Source: Spirochaetota bacterium | GTDB lineage: Bacteria > Spirochaetota > Spirochaetia > Treponematales > Rectinemataceae | Direction: 5' to 3' | Assembly: GCA_022711355.1 (NCBI GenBank) | Contig: JAKLFE010000001.1 | Location: forward strand, 62,001 to 126,000 | DNA length: 64,000 nt | Part shown: positions 18,641-27,747 of the stretch, piece by piece | Layout of the letters: the number at the start of each line of letters is the position of its first letter | Position numbering within the stretch: the stretch's first letter is position 1 | Position numbers and translations under genes: made by a program | The notes under the pieces: generated by a model | Seen by the model: the letters and a program-made list of their open reading frames with translations, nothing else | The model's database searches: none | What the model was told of the DNA's origin: nothing

Positions 18641-18733
18641 GGCGAGGATACTATAATAAAGCTCGGACGAGAGGCAACGGTGGGCCGGCCGGTCCGGGGC
18701 TCGGCTCCGCCGGGGCGGCGGGGGGCCGATGAG

Positions 18734-18772
18734 AAGGCCCCCCGGGGAGCTCCCGGCTCTCCGGGGGGCCTT
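18734..18772 (-). terminator. GC-rich hairpin downstream of oppA
   Basis: The perfect 12-base arms AAGGCCCCCCGG (18734) and CCGGGGGGCCTT (18761) form a very strong hairpin 22 bases beyond the oppA stop. The run of T after it is weak. It probably ends the opp operon transcript and protects its 3' end. Confidence 0.65.
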
Positions 18773-18793
18773 GGCCCCGAGGGGGAAGCCCCC

Positions 18794-20404
18794 TTAGCGC
18801 TTCACCGAGGCGTAGACGTAGTCGTAGACCGCGCCGATGAGGGGCTTGGAGAGGCCGGAGAGCTGCTTGCTCTCGAGGACTACCTTGCGCCTGATCTGGA
18901 GCGGGATGCAGACCGCGTCGCCGAGGAGGGTCTTCTCCGCGTTGAAGAGCATGTCCATGCGCTTCTTCGGGTCCTTCTCGACCAGGGCGCCCTTGACGTA
19001 GCCGTCGAAGGCCGCGCTCGCGTAGCCGGAGTTGTTCTGGCTCGAGTCGCCGAGCCAGATCTCCATGTAGGTCATCGGGTCGTCGTAGTCGGGCATCCAG
19101 CCGCCGTAGACCAGGTCGTAGTCGTGGCTCTGCTCCATCGCGGTGCGCTGCTTGCGGGGCACGAGCTTGATGGTGAAGCGGATCCCGAGGTTCTTCTCGA
19201 CCTGCTGCTGGAGGGTCTCGGCCATGAGCCGGCACTCCTCGTTGTCCTGGATGAGGTACTCGACGGAGATCTTGTCGGGCGAGTCGATCTTGAGCTCGGC
19301 GAGGGCCTTCTTGAGGTAGTCCTTGGCCTTGGCGGTATCCGCCTTGAGGCCGTAGTAGTCGAGGGGGTACTCCTCGGCGTAGTGCTTCTTGAGGCCCATG
19401 ACGATGGGCAGGACGTAGCGCGTGGCGGGGACGTACAGGCCCTTGGTCGCGATGTTGCAGTAGGACTCGCGGTCGATGGCCAGGCCGAGGGCCTTGCGGA
19501 AGTTCTGGTTCGCGAGCCAGGGCTTCGCGGGATTCGGCTGGACCTGGACCTTGATGAAGTCGTCGGCGCCGTTGAAGTAGGCGTTGGCTTTGGCCTCGTA
19601 CTGCTTGAAGAGGTTGGTCGGGACCTCGACGAAGTCGAGCTCGCCGTTCTCGTACATGGCGAGGGCGGTGCCCGGGTCGGAGATCTGGAGGATCTCGACC
19701 GCCTCGAGCTTGATCGCGGCCTTGTTCCAGTAGTTCGGGTTCTTCACGAGCTTCTTGGACTGCTCGTTCTTCCACTCCTTGAGGATGAAGGGGCCGTTGT
19801 ACACGGCGGTGTCGGCGCTCGTGGCGTAGCGCTCGCCGTACTTCTCGACGATGTCCTTGCGGGCGGGCATGAAGCTCAGCGCGCCGAGGTAGGCGATGAA
19901 GTAGGGAGTGGGGTTCTTGAGGCTGATGACGAGGGTCTTGGCGTCGGTCGCCTTGACGCCCACGGAGTCGGCGCTCGCGTTCTTGCCGAGGTTGTAATCC
20001 TCGGCGCCCTTGATGTAGTAGGCGGCGAAGGCGTACTCGCTGGCGGTCTTCGGGTCGAGCAGGCGCTTTATGCCGTACTCGAAGTCCTGGGCCGTGACCG
20101 GCTTGCCGTCGCTCCACTTCGCGTCGCGGAGCTTGAAGGTGAGGGTCTTGCCGTCGGCCGAGGTCGTCCACTCCTTGGCCATGCCGGGGGTGACCTTGCC
20201 GTCGACCGTGCGGACGAGGGCCTCGAAGAGGCCGTTGCCCACGGTGAAGCTGGGCGCCGCGTTGGCCTTCTGCGGGTCGAGGGCGGGGATCTCCGAGTCC
20301 ATCGAGAACACGAGGGTGTTCTTGGGAGCGGCGAAGATCGGCGCCGCGGCGAGGGCCGCGAGCAGGCAGATCGCGGCGAGGGCGATCGCGTTCCTTCTCT
20401 TCAT
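18794..20404 (-). CDS. oppA: Oligopeptide-binding protein (solute-binding family 5)
   Basis: The product has 536 residues. I use ATG 20404, which follows AGGAGG, rather than the start 12 codons upstream. A signal peptide (residues 1-26, ending FAAPK) exports it to the periplasm; no lipobox Cys is seen. Family 5 features include LVFSMDSEIPALDPQKAN at the start of the mature protein, NGLFEALV, and ALGLAIDRESYCN in the middle. It captures peptides and hands them to OppBCDF encoded just upstream. It is unusually last in the operon and separated from the permeases by a peptidase gene. Confidence 0.92.
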   Translation of the reverse strand: MKRRNAIALAAICLLAALAAAPIFAAPKNTLVFSMDSEIPALDPQKANAAPSFTVGNGLFEALVRTVDGKVTPGMAKEWTTSADGKTLTFKLRDAKWSDGKPVTAQDFEYGIKRLLDPKTASEYAFAAYYIKGAEDYNLGKNASADSVGVKATDAKTLVISLKNPTPYFIAYLGALSFMPARKDIVEKYGERYATSADTAVYNGPFILKEWKNEQSKKLVKNPNYWNKAAIKLEAVEILQISDPGTALAMYENGELDFVEVPTNLFKQYEAKANAYFNGADDFIKVQVQPNPAKPWLANQNFRKALGLAIDRESYCNIATKGLYVPATRYVLPIVMGLKKHYAEEYPLDYYGLKADTAKAKDYLKKALAELKIDSPDKISVEYLIQDNEECRLMAETLQQQVEKNLGIRFTIKLVPRKQRTAMEQSHDYDLVYGGWMPDYDDPMTYMEIWLGDSSQNNSGYASAAFDGYVKGALVEKDPKKRMDMLFNAEKTLLGDAVCIPLQIRRKVVLESKQLSGLSKPLIGAVYDYVYASVKR

Positions 20405-20458
20405 TCGATGCCTCCTATCCAAATCTCTCGGGCCGCCCACGGCGGCCGAATGCGGAGC

Positions 20459-21559
20459 CTAGAGCTCGAGGAGCCGGTCCTTGGGGAAGCGGGTCAGGCA
20501 CTCGGGCCCCTCGGGCCGGACGAGGACCGAGTCCTCGATGCGGACCCCGCCCCAGCCCGGGACGTAGATGCCCGGCTCGTTCGTGATCACCATGCCGGCG
20601 GCGAGGACCTCCTCGCAGCGCTTGGACATGAAGGGCAGCTCGTGGATCTCGAGGCCGACGCCGTGCCCGACCCCGTAGCCGAAGACGGGGTAGCCCGCGG
20701 CCGCTATCCGCTCGCGGGCTACCGCGTCCGGGACCTTCCCGGAGGCGCCGACGGCCATCGCCTCGACGCTCGCCAGCTGCGAGGCGAGGACGGCGGCGTA
20801 GACATTCTTCTGCTCGGCGCTCGCCTTGCCGAAGACCACCGTGCGCGTGATGTCGGAGCGGTAGCCGCCCGCGAGGGCCCCGAAGTCTAGGAGGATGAAG
20901 TCGCCCTTGGCGAGCTTGACCTGGGCGCTCGGCACCGCGTGGGGCATGGAGGGGCGCTTGCCGAAGGCGGCTATCGTCTCGAAGCCGGGGCCGTCGGCGC
21001 CCGCGTCGGCCATGCGCGACTCGAGCTCGCGGGCCAGCTCGAGCTCGGACATTCCCTCGCGCAGGTCCTTGAGCGTCAGCTCGAGGGCCCGGTCCGCGGC
21101 CGTGCAGGCCCGGCGCAGGCAGTCGATCTCCGAAGGCGACTTCTCCATCCGGAGCTTCTCGACGATGCCGTCGGTCGGGACGAGCGCGGCGCCGCCGGCC
21201 TTGCCGAGCTGGGTCCTGATCGCGTCGTACTGTGCGAAGGACAGCTGCGTCTTCTCGAAGCCGATCCGCCTGAAGCCCGCCTCGGCTGCCAGCCGGGCGA
21301 TGACCTCGTCGTAGGGCGGGCAGGGGTCGCGGTGCTGGACGACCTTCGCGCTCCGGCACTCCTCGGCCGCCTGTTCCGTATACCGGGAGTCGGCGACGAG
21401 CCAGCTGCCCGCGGCCGAGGCCAGGAGGTAGCACTCGGTGCCGGTCCAGCCCTCGAGCCAGCGCTGGTTGGCGTCCCGCGTGACGAGGAGGGCGTCGAGG
21501 CCCGCCTCGGCCAGGGAGGCGCGGAAGCGGCCTTGCTTAGCGGAATCCTGTCCGTTCAT
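20459..21559 (-). CDS. M24 metallopeptidase (Xaa-Pro aminopeptidase type)
   Basis: A creatinase-like N-terminal domain (residues about 1-125) precedes the pita-bread catalytic domain. Metal ligands are visible: two Asp in DFGALAGGYRSDITRT, His in GHGVGLEIHE, Glu in NEPGIYVPG and Glu in GVRIEDSVLV. ATG 21559 lies nine bases from GGGAGG; the ATG nine bases upstream would be too close to it. It removes N-terminal residues preceding proline. It lies inside the opp operon, 24 bases after oppF and before oppA, so it probably works on imported peptides. Length (366) is normal. Confidence 0.9.
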   Translation of the reverse strand: MNGQDSAKQGRFRASLAEAGLDALLVTRDANQRWLEGWTGTECYLLASAAGSWLVADSRYTEQAAEECRSAKVVQHRDPCPPYDEVIARLAAEAGFRRIGFEKTQLSFAQYDAIRTQLGKAGGAALVPTDGIVEKLRMEKSPSEIDCLRRACTAADRALELTLKDLREGMSELELARELESRMADAGADGPGFETIAAFGKRPSMPHAVPSAQVKLAKGDFILLDFGALAGGYRSDITRTVVFGKASAEQKNVYAAVLASQLASVEAMAVGASGKVPDAVARERIAAAGYPVFGYGVGHGVGLEIHELPFMSKRCEEVLAAGMVITNEPGIYVPGWGGVRIEDSVLVRPEGPECLTRFPKDRLLEL

Positions 21560-21583
21560 ATCGTGCATCCTCCCATCGATTCT

Positions 21584-22564
21584 TCAGCCGACCGCGTGGC
21601 AGGCGACCCGATGCCCGCCCCCGACGTCCCGCAGCTCGGGAGCCGCCTCGCGGCAACGCCCCATGGCCCGGGGGCAGCGCGGGGCGAAGCGGCAGCCGGG
21701 CGGGGGATCGACGGGGCTCGGCACGTCTCCCGAGAGGAGTATCCGCTGCCGCGCGCGCTCCGCGCGGGGGTCGGCTATGGGGATCGCCGAGAGGAGGGCC
21801 TGCGTGTAGGGATGCAGGGGGCGCTCGTAGAGCTCCTCGCTCGGGGCGGTTTCGGCCAACGCGCCCAAGTACATCACGCAGACGGTCTCGCTGATGTACT
21901 TGACCATGGACAGGTCGTGGGAGATGAACAGGTAGGTGAGGCCGAGCCGAGCCTGGAGGCTCGCGAGGAGGTTCACGATCTGCGACTGGATGGAGACGTC
22001 GAGGGCGCTGATGGGCTCGTCGCAGACGATGAAGCGCGGCTCCACGGCGAGGCTCCGCGCGATGCCGATCCTCTGGCGCTGGCCGCCGGAGAACTCGTGG
22101 GGGAAGCGGTTCGCGTGCTCCTTGGCCAGCCCCACGAGCCCGAGGAGCTCCCAGATCCGCTCCATGCGCTCGCGGCCCGCGTACAGGCGGTGGATGTCGA
22201 TCCCCTCGCCCACGATGTCGCCCACCGTCATCCGCGGGTTCAGGGAGGAGTAGGGGTCCTGGAAGATCATCTGCGCGTGGCGAGCGAACTCGCCGCGCTC
22301 GGCCTTGTCGAGGGACCCGATATCCTTGCCCTTGAAGAGGACCGAGCCGGCGGTCGGCTCGTACATGCCGACCAGGGCCCTGCCCGTCGTCGACTTGCCG
22401 CAGCCCGACTCGCCCACGAGGCCGACCGTGCGGCCCTCCGCGATGGACAGGCTGACCCCGTCGACGGCCTTGAGGACGGCGCCCCCGGCCAGGTGGAAGT
22501 AGAGCTTCAGGTCCCTCGCCTCGGCGAGGGGCGCCGCGGCGGCGCGGGCGGCTTCAGCGGTCAC
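21584..22564 (-). CDS. oppF: Oligopeptide ABC transporter ATPase
   Basis: The 326-residue ATPase has Walker [15 protein letters not shown], signature FSGGQRQRIGIARSL and Walker B RFIVCDEPISALD. The C-terminal oligopeptide-transporter extension carries GCRFAPRCPRAMGRC, with the Cys set that in some family members binds an iron-sulfur cluster. The start is GTG 22564, overlapping oppD by 11 bases. It pairs with OppD to power peptide import at the inner membrane. Confidence 0.93.
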   Translation of the reverse strand: MTAEAARAAAAPLAEARDLKLYFHLAGGAVLKAVDGVSLSIAEGRTVGLVGESGCGKSTTGRALVGMYEPTAGSVLFKGKDIGSLDKAERGEFARHAQMIFQDPYSSLNPRMTVGDIVGEGIDIHRLYAGRERMERIWELLGLVGLAKEHANRFPHEFSGGQRQRIGIARSLAVEPRFIVCDEPISALDVSIQSQIVNLLASLQARLGLTYLFISHDLSMVKYISETVCVMYLGALAETAPSEELYERPLHPYTQALLSAIPIADPRAERARQRILLSGDVPSPVDPPPGCRFAPRCPRAMGRCREAAPELRDVGGGHRVACHAVG

Positions 22565-23624
22565 GGCAGGCCTCCATCTCGAGCTTGCCGCGGCTGGGCG
22601 CGCCGTGGCGGGCGAGGGCCTTGGCGTGGTAGAGCCAGCAGGAGGCCGCGTGGGACTCGCCGAGGGCGAAGCCGGCCGGCCGGGCGCGGCGGCAGATCTC
22701 GAGGGCCAGGCCGCAGCGGGGCGCGAAGGCGCAGCCCGGCGGCGGGGCGAAGAGGTCCGGCGGCGAGCCGGGTATGGAAACGAGGCACTGGTTCCGGTCG
22801 CGGTCGAGCCGGGGGCGGGAGCGCAGGAGGGCGGCCGTATAGGGATGGGCGGGCGACTCGAAGACCTCCTCGGCCCTCCCCTCCTCGACCACCTCCCCGG
22901 CGTAGAAGACGGCGATGCGGTCGGCCATGTTGGACACGACGCCCATGTCGTGGGTGATGAGCAGAACCGCGGTGCCGAGCTCGTCCTTGAGCGAGCGCAT
23001 GAGGTCGAGGATCTGCGCCTGGGTGGTCACGTCGAGGGCCGTGGTCGGCTCGTCCGCTATGAGGAGCTTGGGCTTGCAGACCACCGCCATGGCGATCACG
23101 ACGCGCTGGCGCATGCCGCCGGAGAACTCGTAGGCGTAGCGCTTGAGCTGGCGCTCGGGCTCGGGAATGCCCACCGTGGCCAGGACCTCGACCGCGCGCT
23201 CGCGGGCCTGGGCCCGGGAGACACTCCGGTCGTGCTCGCGCAGCCCCTCGGTGATCTGCTTGCCGATCGGCATGGTCGGGTCGAGGGAGGTCATGGGGTC
23301 CTGGAAGATCATGCCGATCTCGGAGCCCCGCAGGGAGCGCATCTTGCGCTCGGGGAGGGTCAGGAGCTCGCGGCCCTCGAGGCGCACGCTCCCCTCGATC
23401 GCGGCGGGGGGAGAGGGGATGATGCGCATGATCGTCTGCGCGGTGACGCTCTTGCCGCAGCCGGACTCGCCGACCACGGCGAGGCACTCGCCCTTGGAGA
23501 CGGAGAGCGAGATCCCGCGGACCGCCTTGACCGTCCCGCCGTAGGTGCTGAACGAGACGCGCAGGCCCTCGACCTCGATGAGCTTGGAGCCTGCCCGGCT
23601 CCCTTTCGCTTCGCTGTTCGGCAT
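22554..23624 (-). CDS. oppD: Oligopeptide ABC transporter ATPase
   Basis: The 356-residue ATPase has Walker [15 protein letters not shown], signature [14 protein letters not shown] and Walker [14 protein letters not shown]. The C-terminal extension has [20 protein letters not shown]. The start lies four bases after the oppC stop. It is the partner ATPase of OppF in the five-part peptide importer encoded here. Confidence 0.93.
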   Translation of the reverse strand: MPNSEAKGSRAGSKLIEVEGLRVSFSTYGGTVKAVRGISLSVSKGECLAVVGESGCGKSVTAQTIMRIIPSPPAAIEGSVRLEGRELLTLPERKMRSLRGSEIGMIFQDPMTSLDPTMPIGKQITEGLREHDRSVSRAQARERAVEVLATVGIPEPERQLKRYAYEFSGGMRQRVVIAMAVVCKPKLLIADEPTTALDVTTQAQILDLMRSLKDELGTAVLLITHDMGVVSNMADRIAVFYAGEVVEEGRAEEVFESPAHPYTAALLRSRPRLDRDRNQCLVSIPGSPPDLFAPPPGCAFAPRCGLALEICRRARPAGFALGESHAASCWLYHAKALARHGAPSRGKLEMEACRDR

Positions 23625-23628
23625 GGTG

Positions 23629-24606
23629 CTAGCTCCGGAGCTTGGGGTCCAGCGCGTCGCGCAGGCCGTCGCCCAGGAGGTAGAGCGACAGCATGGTCGT
23701 GCTGATGAAGAAGGCCGGGATGAAGAGCTGCCAGGGCGCGACGCGGAAGCTCTGGGCGCCGTAGCGCGCCAGGAGCCCCCAGGAGGCGGCCGGCGGCTGC
23801 ACCCCGAGGCCGATGAAGGAGAGGAAGGCCTCGTTGAAGATGGCGTAGGGCACGGCCATCGTCACGTTGGTGAGGATGAGGCCGATGGTGTTCGGGATGA
23901 GGTGGCGGAAGATGATGCGCGCGTCGCTCGCCCCGAGCTTGCGGGCGGCGAGGACGTACTCCTGGTTCTTGAGCTGGAGCATCTGGCCCCGCACGAGGCG
24001 GGCCGAGCCGACCCAGCCCACGATGATCATGGCTATGACCAGGGGCGCGATGCCCGCCCCCATCACCACCATGACGAGGATGGCCACGATGAGGCTCGGG
24101 ATGCCGGAGAGCACGTCGATGAGGCGCATGATCGCCATGTCAAGGCGGCCGCCGAAGTAGCCCGAGACGCCGCCCACGCAAACCCCGATGAGCGCGTTGA
24201 GCGAAGCCGCGAGGAAGCCGATGGACAGCGACACGCGGGCGCCGACCCAGACCCGCGCCCACATGTCGCGGCCGAGGGTGTCGGTCCCGAACCAGTGGAG
24301 CGGGCCGGGCCCGGAGTCCATCTGGGCCTCGTCGATGGCGCGGAAATCGTAGCTCACCATGAGGGGTCCGACGAGGGACATGATTATATAGAACGCGAGC
24401 AGGCCAAGGCCTATCATGGCGATCTTGTTCTTGCGCAGGCGGAGCCAGGCGTCCTGCCAATAGGTGAGGCAGGGCCGGACGATCCGGTCGGCCTCGCCCG
24501 AATCCCCGCGCGGGACCTCCTCGAAGAGCTCTTCGCCCAGGTCGTCGAGGTCGAGCGGGGAATCCTGCGCGCCGAGGGCCCCGGCCATGTTCTCTCCGTG
24601 CTTCAT
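23629..24606 (-). CDS. oppC: Oligopeptide ABC transporter permease
   Basis: The protein has 325 residues and about six membrane spans. The N-terminal tail and first span (IAMIGLGLLAFYIIMSLVGP) are typical of OppC/DppC. The periplasmic part has HWFGTDTLGRDMWARVWVGA, a hallmark of the family. The coupling loop reads AARKLGASDARIIFRHLIPN. ATG 24606 overlaps the oppB stop by four bases. Confidence 0.94.
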   Translation of the reverse strand: MKHGENMAGALGAQDSPLDLDDLGEELFEEVPRGDSGEADRIVRPCLTYWQDAWLRLRKNKIAMIGLGLLAFYIIMSLVGPLMVSYDFRAIDEAQMDSGPGPLHWFGTDTLGRDMWARVWVGARVSLSIGFLAASLNALIGVCVGGVSGYFGGRLDMAIMRLIDVLSGIPSLIVAILVMVVMGAGIAPLVIAMIIVGWVGSARLVRGQMLQLKNQEYVLAARKLGASDARIIFRHLIPNTIGLILTNVTMAVPYAIFNEAFLSFIGLGVQPPAASWGLLARYGAQSFRVAPWQLFIPAFFISTTMLSLYLLGDGLRDALDPKLRS

Positions 24607-25538
24607 GCCTGCCTATCGTCCCTTCGGTAGATTCGGATGCGCGGATCGATCAGCCCGTAGAGGATATCCACGAGGAAGTTCGCCGCGATGAGGAAGGCTC
24701 CGTAGAAGACCGTGAGCCCGAGTATCTGCGAGTAGTCCAGGTTCTGGATGCCGACGACGTAGAACTTGCCCATGCCGGGGATGGCGTAGATGGACTCGAT
24801 GACGAAGGTGCCGGTCAGGATCGCGGCCGTGATGGGCCCGAGGACGGTGACGACGGGGAGTATGGCGTTGCGGACCTGGTGCCGCGCCACGATCCTCACC
24901 GGGGACAGTCCCTTCGCGCGGGCGACCTTGATGTAGTCCTGGCCGACGACCTCGAGCATGCTCGCCCGCATGATGCGAGTGAGGAGGGCCGTCGTGTAGA
25001 AGGACAGGGCGACGGTGGGCAGGATCGTGTACTTGAAGCCGCGCCATAGGGCTATGGGCAGGACCTTCAGTTTAAGGCCGAAGACGAACTGGAGGAGGTA
25101 GCCCGAGACGAAGTCGGGCAGGGAAACCCCCAGGATCGCCACGATGATGCAGGCATAGTCGAGCCACTTGCCGCGATTCAGGGCCGAGACGATCCCGAGC
25201 CCTGTCCCCACGACGAAGGCCATGAGGAGTGCCCGTAGGCCCAAGTCGGCGGAGTAGGGGAAGGAATCCGCGATGAGCTTCGTCACGGGGATGCTGTTGT
25301 AGTGCATCGAGGTGCCCAGGTCTCCCTTGAGGAGCTTGCCCAGATAACGGAAGTACTGCTCGTACAAGGGCCTATCGAAGCCCCAGTATGCCCGCATGTT
25401 CTCCCTGATCTCGGGTCTGAGCTTCTCGCTCAAGAAGGGATCGCCCGGCATGGCCCTGACCAGGAAGAAGACCGCGGTCACGAGGACGAGGAGCGTTACT
25501 ATCGAGATGACCAATCGCCGAACGATGTAGCGAAACAA
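24603..25538 (-). CDS. oppB: Oligopeptide ABC transporter permease
   Basis: The protein has 311 residues, about six membrane spans and an N-terminal span RLVISIVTLLVLVTAVFFLV. PGDPF and the coupling loop ARAKGLSPVRIVARHQVRN are family signatures. The start is TTG 25538 with GGGAGG six bases upstream. It is the first gene of oppBCDF-peptidase-oppA. A GGGGACAGTCCC palindrome at 24901 encodes part of the conserved coupling loop (GLSPV) on this strand. Confidence 0.93.
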   Translation of the reverse strand: MFRYIVRRLVISIVTLLVLVTAVFFLVRAMPGDPFLSEKLRPEIRENMRAYWGFDRPLYEQYFRYLGKLLKGDLGTSMHYNSIPVTKLIADSFPYSADLGLRALLMAFVVGTGLGIVSALNRGKWLDYACIIVAILGVSLPDFVSGYLLQFVFGLKLKVLPIALWRGFKYTILPTVALSFYTTALLTRIMRASMLEVVGQDYIKVARAKGLSPVRIVARHQVRNAILPVVTVLGPITAAILTGTFVIESIYAIPGMGKFYVVGIQNLDYSQILGLTVFYGAFLIAANFLVDILYGLIDPRIRIYRRDDRQA

Positions 25539-25561
25539 AGGGCATCCTCCCAGAAATACAC

Positions 25562-25584
25562 CTGAAATATCATAGGTATTTCAG
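25562..25584 (-). promoter_or_regulatory. Palindromic operator candidate upstream of opp operon
   Basis: CTGAAATA and TATTTCAG form an 8-base perfect inverted repeat with a 7-base centre, starting 24 bases before oppB. The 19-base core at 25564-25582 matches 16 of 19 positions with 27533-27551 upstream of the chemoreceptor gene, in the same orientation. This suggests one regulator controlling both units. Confidence 0.55.
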
Positions 25585-25630
25585 CCAGCCTATGGTAGCA
25601 CAGGAATCCCGAAGCGCAAGACGCAATCGA

Positions 25631-27436
25631 TCAAACTTTGAAACGCTCCGCGGCGGTCTTCACTTCCTCGATATGGGCGGAGTTCATCGAGGAAAGCTCC
25701 GTCGTGGCCGCTATGGCGGCGTTGATCTCCTCGGTACCACGGCGGATCTCCTCGTTGTTCTGCACGACGAGGGCATTAACGCCCGTGAGCCGGTCCATCT
25801 GGCTCACGATCGTACCGTTGGCCTCGGTCATCTCGAGGCTGCCCCTCGATATCTCGCCGGTGATGCCTCGGAGCCTTTGCAGCCCCTCGAGGACCTGCTG
25901 GCCGCCCGTTCGCTGCTCCGAGAGGGCCGCGCTGCTCTCGGCGATGGCCCTGTCCACGGACTCGGCCCCGGCGAGCACCGAGGCGAACGAGGTGACGGCC
26001 GTGTCGGCCGAGGAGCGAACCTGCTCGATCGCCGCGGCTACGCGCTCGAGGTCCCCGGCGATGTCCTTGGCCTGCGAGGTCGATTGCTCGGCGAGCTTGC
26101 GGATCTCGTCGGCCACGACGGAGAAGCCCTTGCCAGCCTCGCCCGCGTGCGCGGCCTCGATGGCCGCGTTCATGGCCAGGAGGTTCGTCCGCGAGGCTAT
26201 CTCGGAGATGAGGGTCGCCGCCTCCCCGAGGTTCTCCGAGTATCGGACGATCGAGGCGACGGCGACGCCAACCTCGTCGATGACGGCCTTGCCGGCCGCC
26301 CCTTCCGTGGAGAGCCGCGTCGCCGCCTCGCCGGCGCGGCCCGATAGCGCGGCGACGGAATCGACGTTGGCGATCATCTGGGCGACCGCGGAGGAGGACT
26401 CGTCCACCACCTCCGCCTGGCTCTCGATCGTCCGCGAGAGGGAGCCGAAGCTGCTCGTCATCCTCGCGATCGCCGTCGAGACCTCGCCCACGGCCGCCGA
26501 GAGCTCCTCGAGCTGGGTGCCGGTCGAGCCGATGTTCGAGTTGATCTGGATCACCGCGGCGCCCGTCTCCTCCATGTTGGCCGCCAAGCTCGAGCCCGTC
26601 TCCGCCAGGAGGGACACCCGGCCCTGCACCGTGGACACGAGGCCCCGCATGCCCTCCACGAGCTCGTCGAAGCTTCCCGCTATCCGCGCCACCTCGTCCC
26701 GGCCCGCGAGGCCCGCCTTCTCGCTGAGGTCCCCCGAGCCCACACGCCGCAGGGCCCTCTCGAGCGCGGCGAGGGGCAGGGTGATGGATCGCGCCACGAG
26801 GACCGAGGCCGCGATGACGCAGACCAGGAGGGACAGCGCGAGGGCCGCCTGAGCCCGCCGGGCGGCGTCGGCGGCCTTGTCTGCCGAGGAGAGGGAGGCC
26901 TCGGACTGGGAGAGGGTCGCGCCGATGAGCGACATGAGGGCGCGGCGCAGCTGGGTGAAGCTTCGCTCGAGGCTGGGCAGGGCCGAGGGCAGCTCCCCGG
27001 GCGACTCGCGGAGCAAGCCGATGAGCGTGGTGAGGAAGGAGGCGTAGCCGCCGTAGGCTTCCTTCACCGCGGAAGCGGCCTCTGCTTCCACGACGCTGGC
27101 GCCCGCGAATGAGACGAGGGCATCCACCGCCTCGCCTCCGGAGGCCACTGCCGCCTCGAGCTCGGCTGCGAGGCTCTCGACGCTCTGCCCACCGGGCTGC
27201 GAGGCCTGGACGATCGTCTTGAGGAGGAGGACCTCGAGACCGTAGGACAGCCGTTCAACGTTGGTCGCGAGGCCATAGAACTCCATGCCCGCGCGCTGCG
27301 AGTCCATGGTCCCGACGAGAGCGCTGAAGGTACGCGAGGATACGAGAAAGATCGCTCCTATGGCAACGGAGACGAAGACGCAGAGAAAAACCAGTTTCGC
27401 CTTGATGCTGAAGCGAGAAGCGTGTACCGCGCGCAT
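25631..27436 (-). CDS. Methyl-accepting chemotaxis protein (transmembrane)
   Basis: ATG 27436 follows GAGGAGAGGAA, giving 601 residues. Span 1 is residues about 12-33; a helical periplasmic sensor of about 170 residues follows; span 2 is about 200-220; then HAMP (SITLPLAALERALRRVGSGDLSEK). The signalling domain contains the hairpin tip sequence NLLAMNAAIEAAHAGEAGKGFSVVADEIRKLAEQS. No CheR-binding pentapeptide is present at the C-terminus. It should control flagellar direction through CheA/CheW encoded elsewhere. Closeness to the opp operon and a shared upstream motif suggest peptide taxis, which is an inference. Confidence 0.93.
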   Translation of the reverse strand: MRAVHASRFSIKAKLVFLCVFVSVAIGAIFLVSSRTFSALVGTMDSQRAGMEFYGLATNVERLSYGLEVLLLKTIVQASQPGGQSVESLAAELEAAVASGGEAVDALVSFAGASVVEAEAASAVKEAYGGYASFLTTLIGLLRESPGELPSALPSLERSFTQLRRALMSLIGATLSQSEASLSSADKAADAARRAQAALALSLLVCVIAASVLVARSITLPLAALERALRRVGSGDLSEKAGLAGRDEVARIAGSFDELVEGMRGLVSTVQGRVSLLAETGSSLAANMEETGAAVIQINSNIGSTGTQLEELSAAVGEVSTAIARMTSSFGSLSRTIESQAEVVDESSSAVAQMIANVDSVAALSGRAGEAATRLSTEGAAGKAVIDEVGVAVASIVRYSENLGEAATLISEIASRTNLLAMNAAIEAAHAGEAGKGFSVVADEIRKLAEQSTSQAKDIAGDLERVAAAIEQVRSSADTAVTSFASVLAGAESVDRAIAESSAALSEQRTGGQQVLEGLQRLRGITGEISRGSLEMTEANGTIVSQMDRLTGVNALVVQNNEEIRRGTEEINAAIAATTELSSMNSAHIEEVKTAAERFKV

Positions 27437-27510
27437 TTCCTCTCCTCGATGGCTGAGCTGACGAAACACTTTCTGTGATCCTGGTTATATTCTGCCGGTG
27501 AAGTTCATCA

Positions 27511-27551
27511 GAAATATCAGATGAAGATCAGAGAAATATCTTATGTATTTT
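27511..27551 (-). promoter_or_regulatory. Repeated GAAATATC operator candidate upstream of chemoreceptor
   Basis: GAAATATC occurs at 27511 and 27533, 22 bases apart (about two helical turns), so both copies lie on one DNA face. The second copy continues into TTATGTATTTT and matches the opp operator at 16 of 19 positions. The element lies 75-115 bases upstream of the chemoreceptor ATG. Confidence 0.5.
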
Positions 27552-27645
27552 AACAGGGTTCAGCAGGAGGTCAACATTTTTTTCATGTCGCAGGGGTAGT
27601 AGTCAGTTCGCTAAGCTTATTTATGCATAGGGAAAAGAAATGGAA

Positions 27646-27708
27646 GCGCCCTCATCAACAGGCAAAAGCCCGCGCGGTAGCGCGAGCTTGGGCTGTTGAC
27701 GAAGGCGC
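27646..27708 (-). terminator. Nested hairpin with terminator after the lipoprotein gene
   Basis: The outer arms 27646-27661 and 27693-27708 pair at 14 of 16 positions. Inside, on the minus strand, GCCC...GGGC encloses a CGCGC stem and is followed by TTTT, which is a rho-independent terminator for the lipoprotein gene ending at 27748. The outer stem is more than a terminator needs. Confidence 0.65.
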
Positions 27709-27747
27709 CCCTTGAAGCAGCATCCTCCGAGTCGAGTCCGGATTCGC

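Larger units (their letters stand above)
27437..27747. other. 311-base intergenic region between chemoreceptor and lipoprotein genes
   Basis: AT-rich by local standards. It holds the repeated GAAATATC operator candidate (27511-27551), the nested hairpin/terminator (27646-27708) and presumably the chemoreceptor promoter on the minus strand. No gene is seen. Confidence 0.6.

Noticed and set aside
27646-27708. An integron attC-like site
   Set aside because: The arms lack the conserved RYYYAAC and GTTRRRY boxes and no integrase or cassette array is present.
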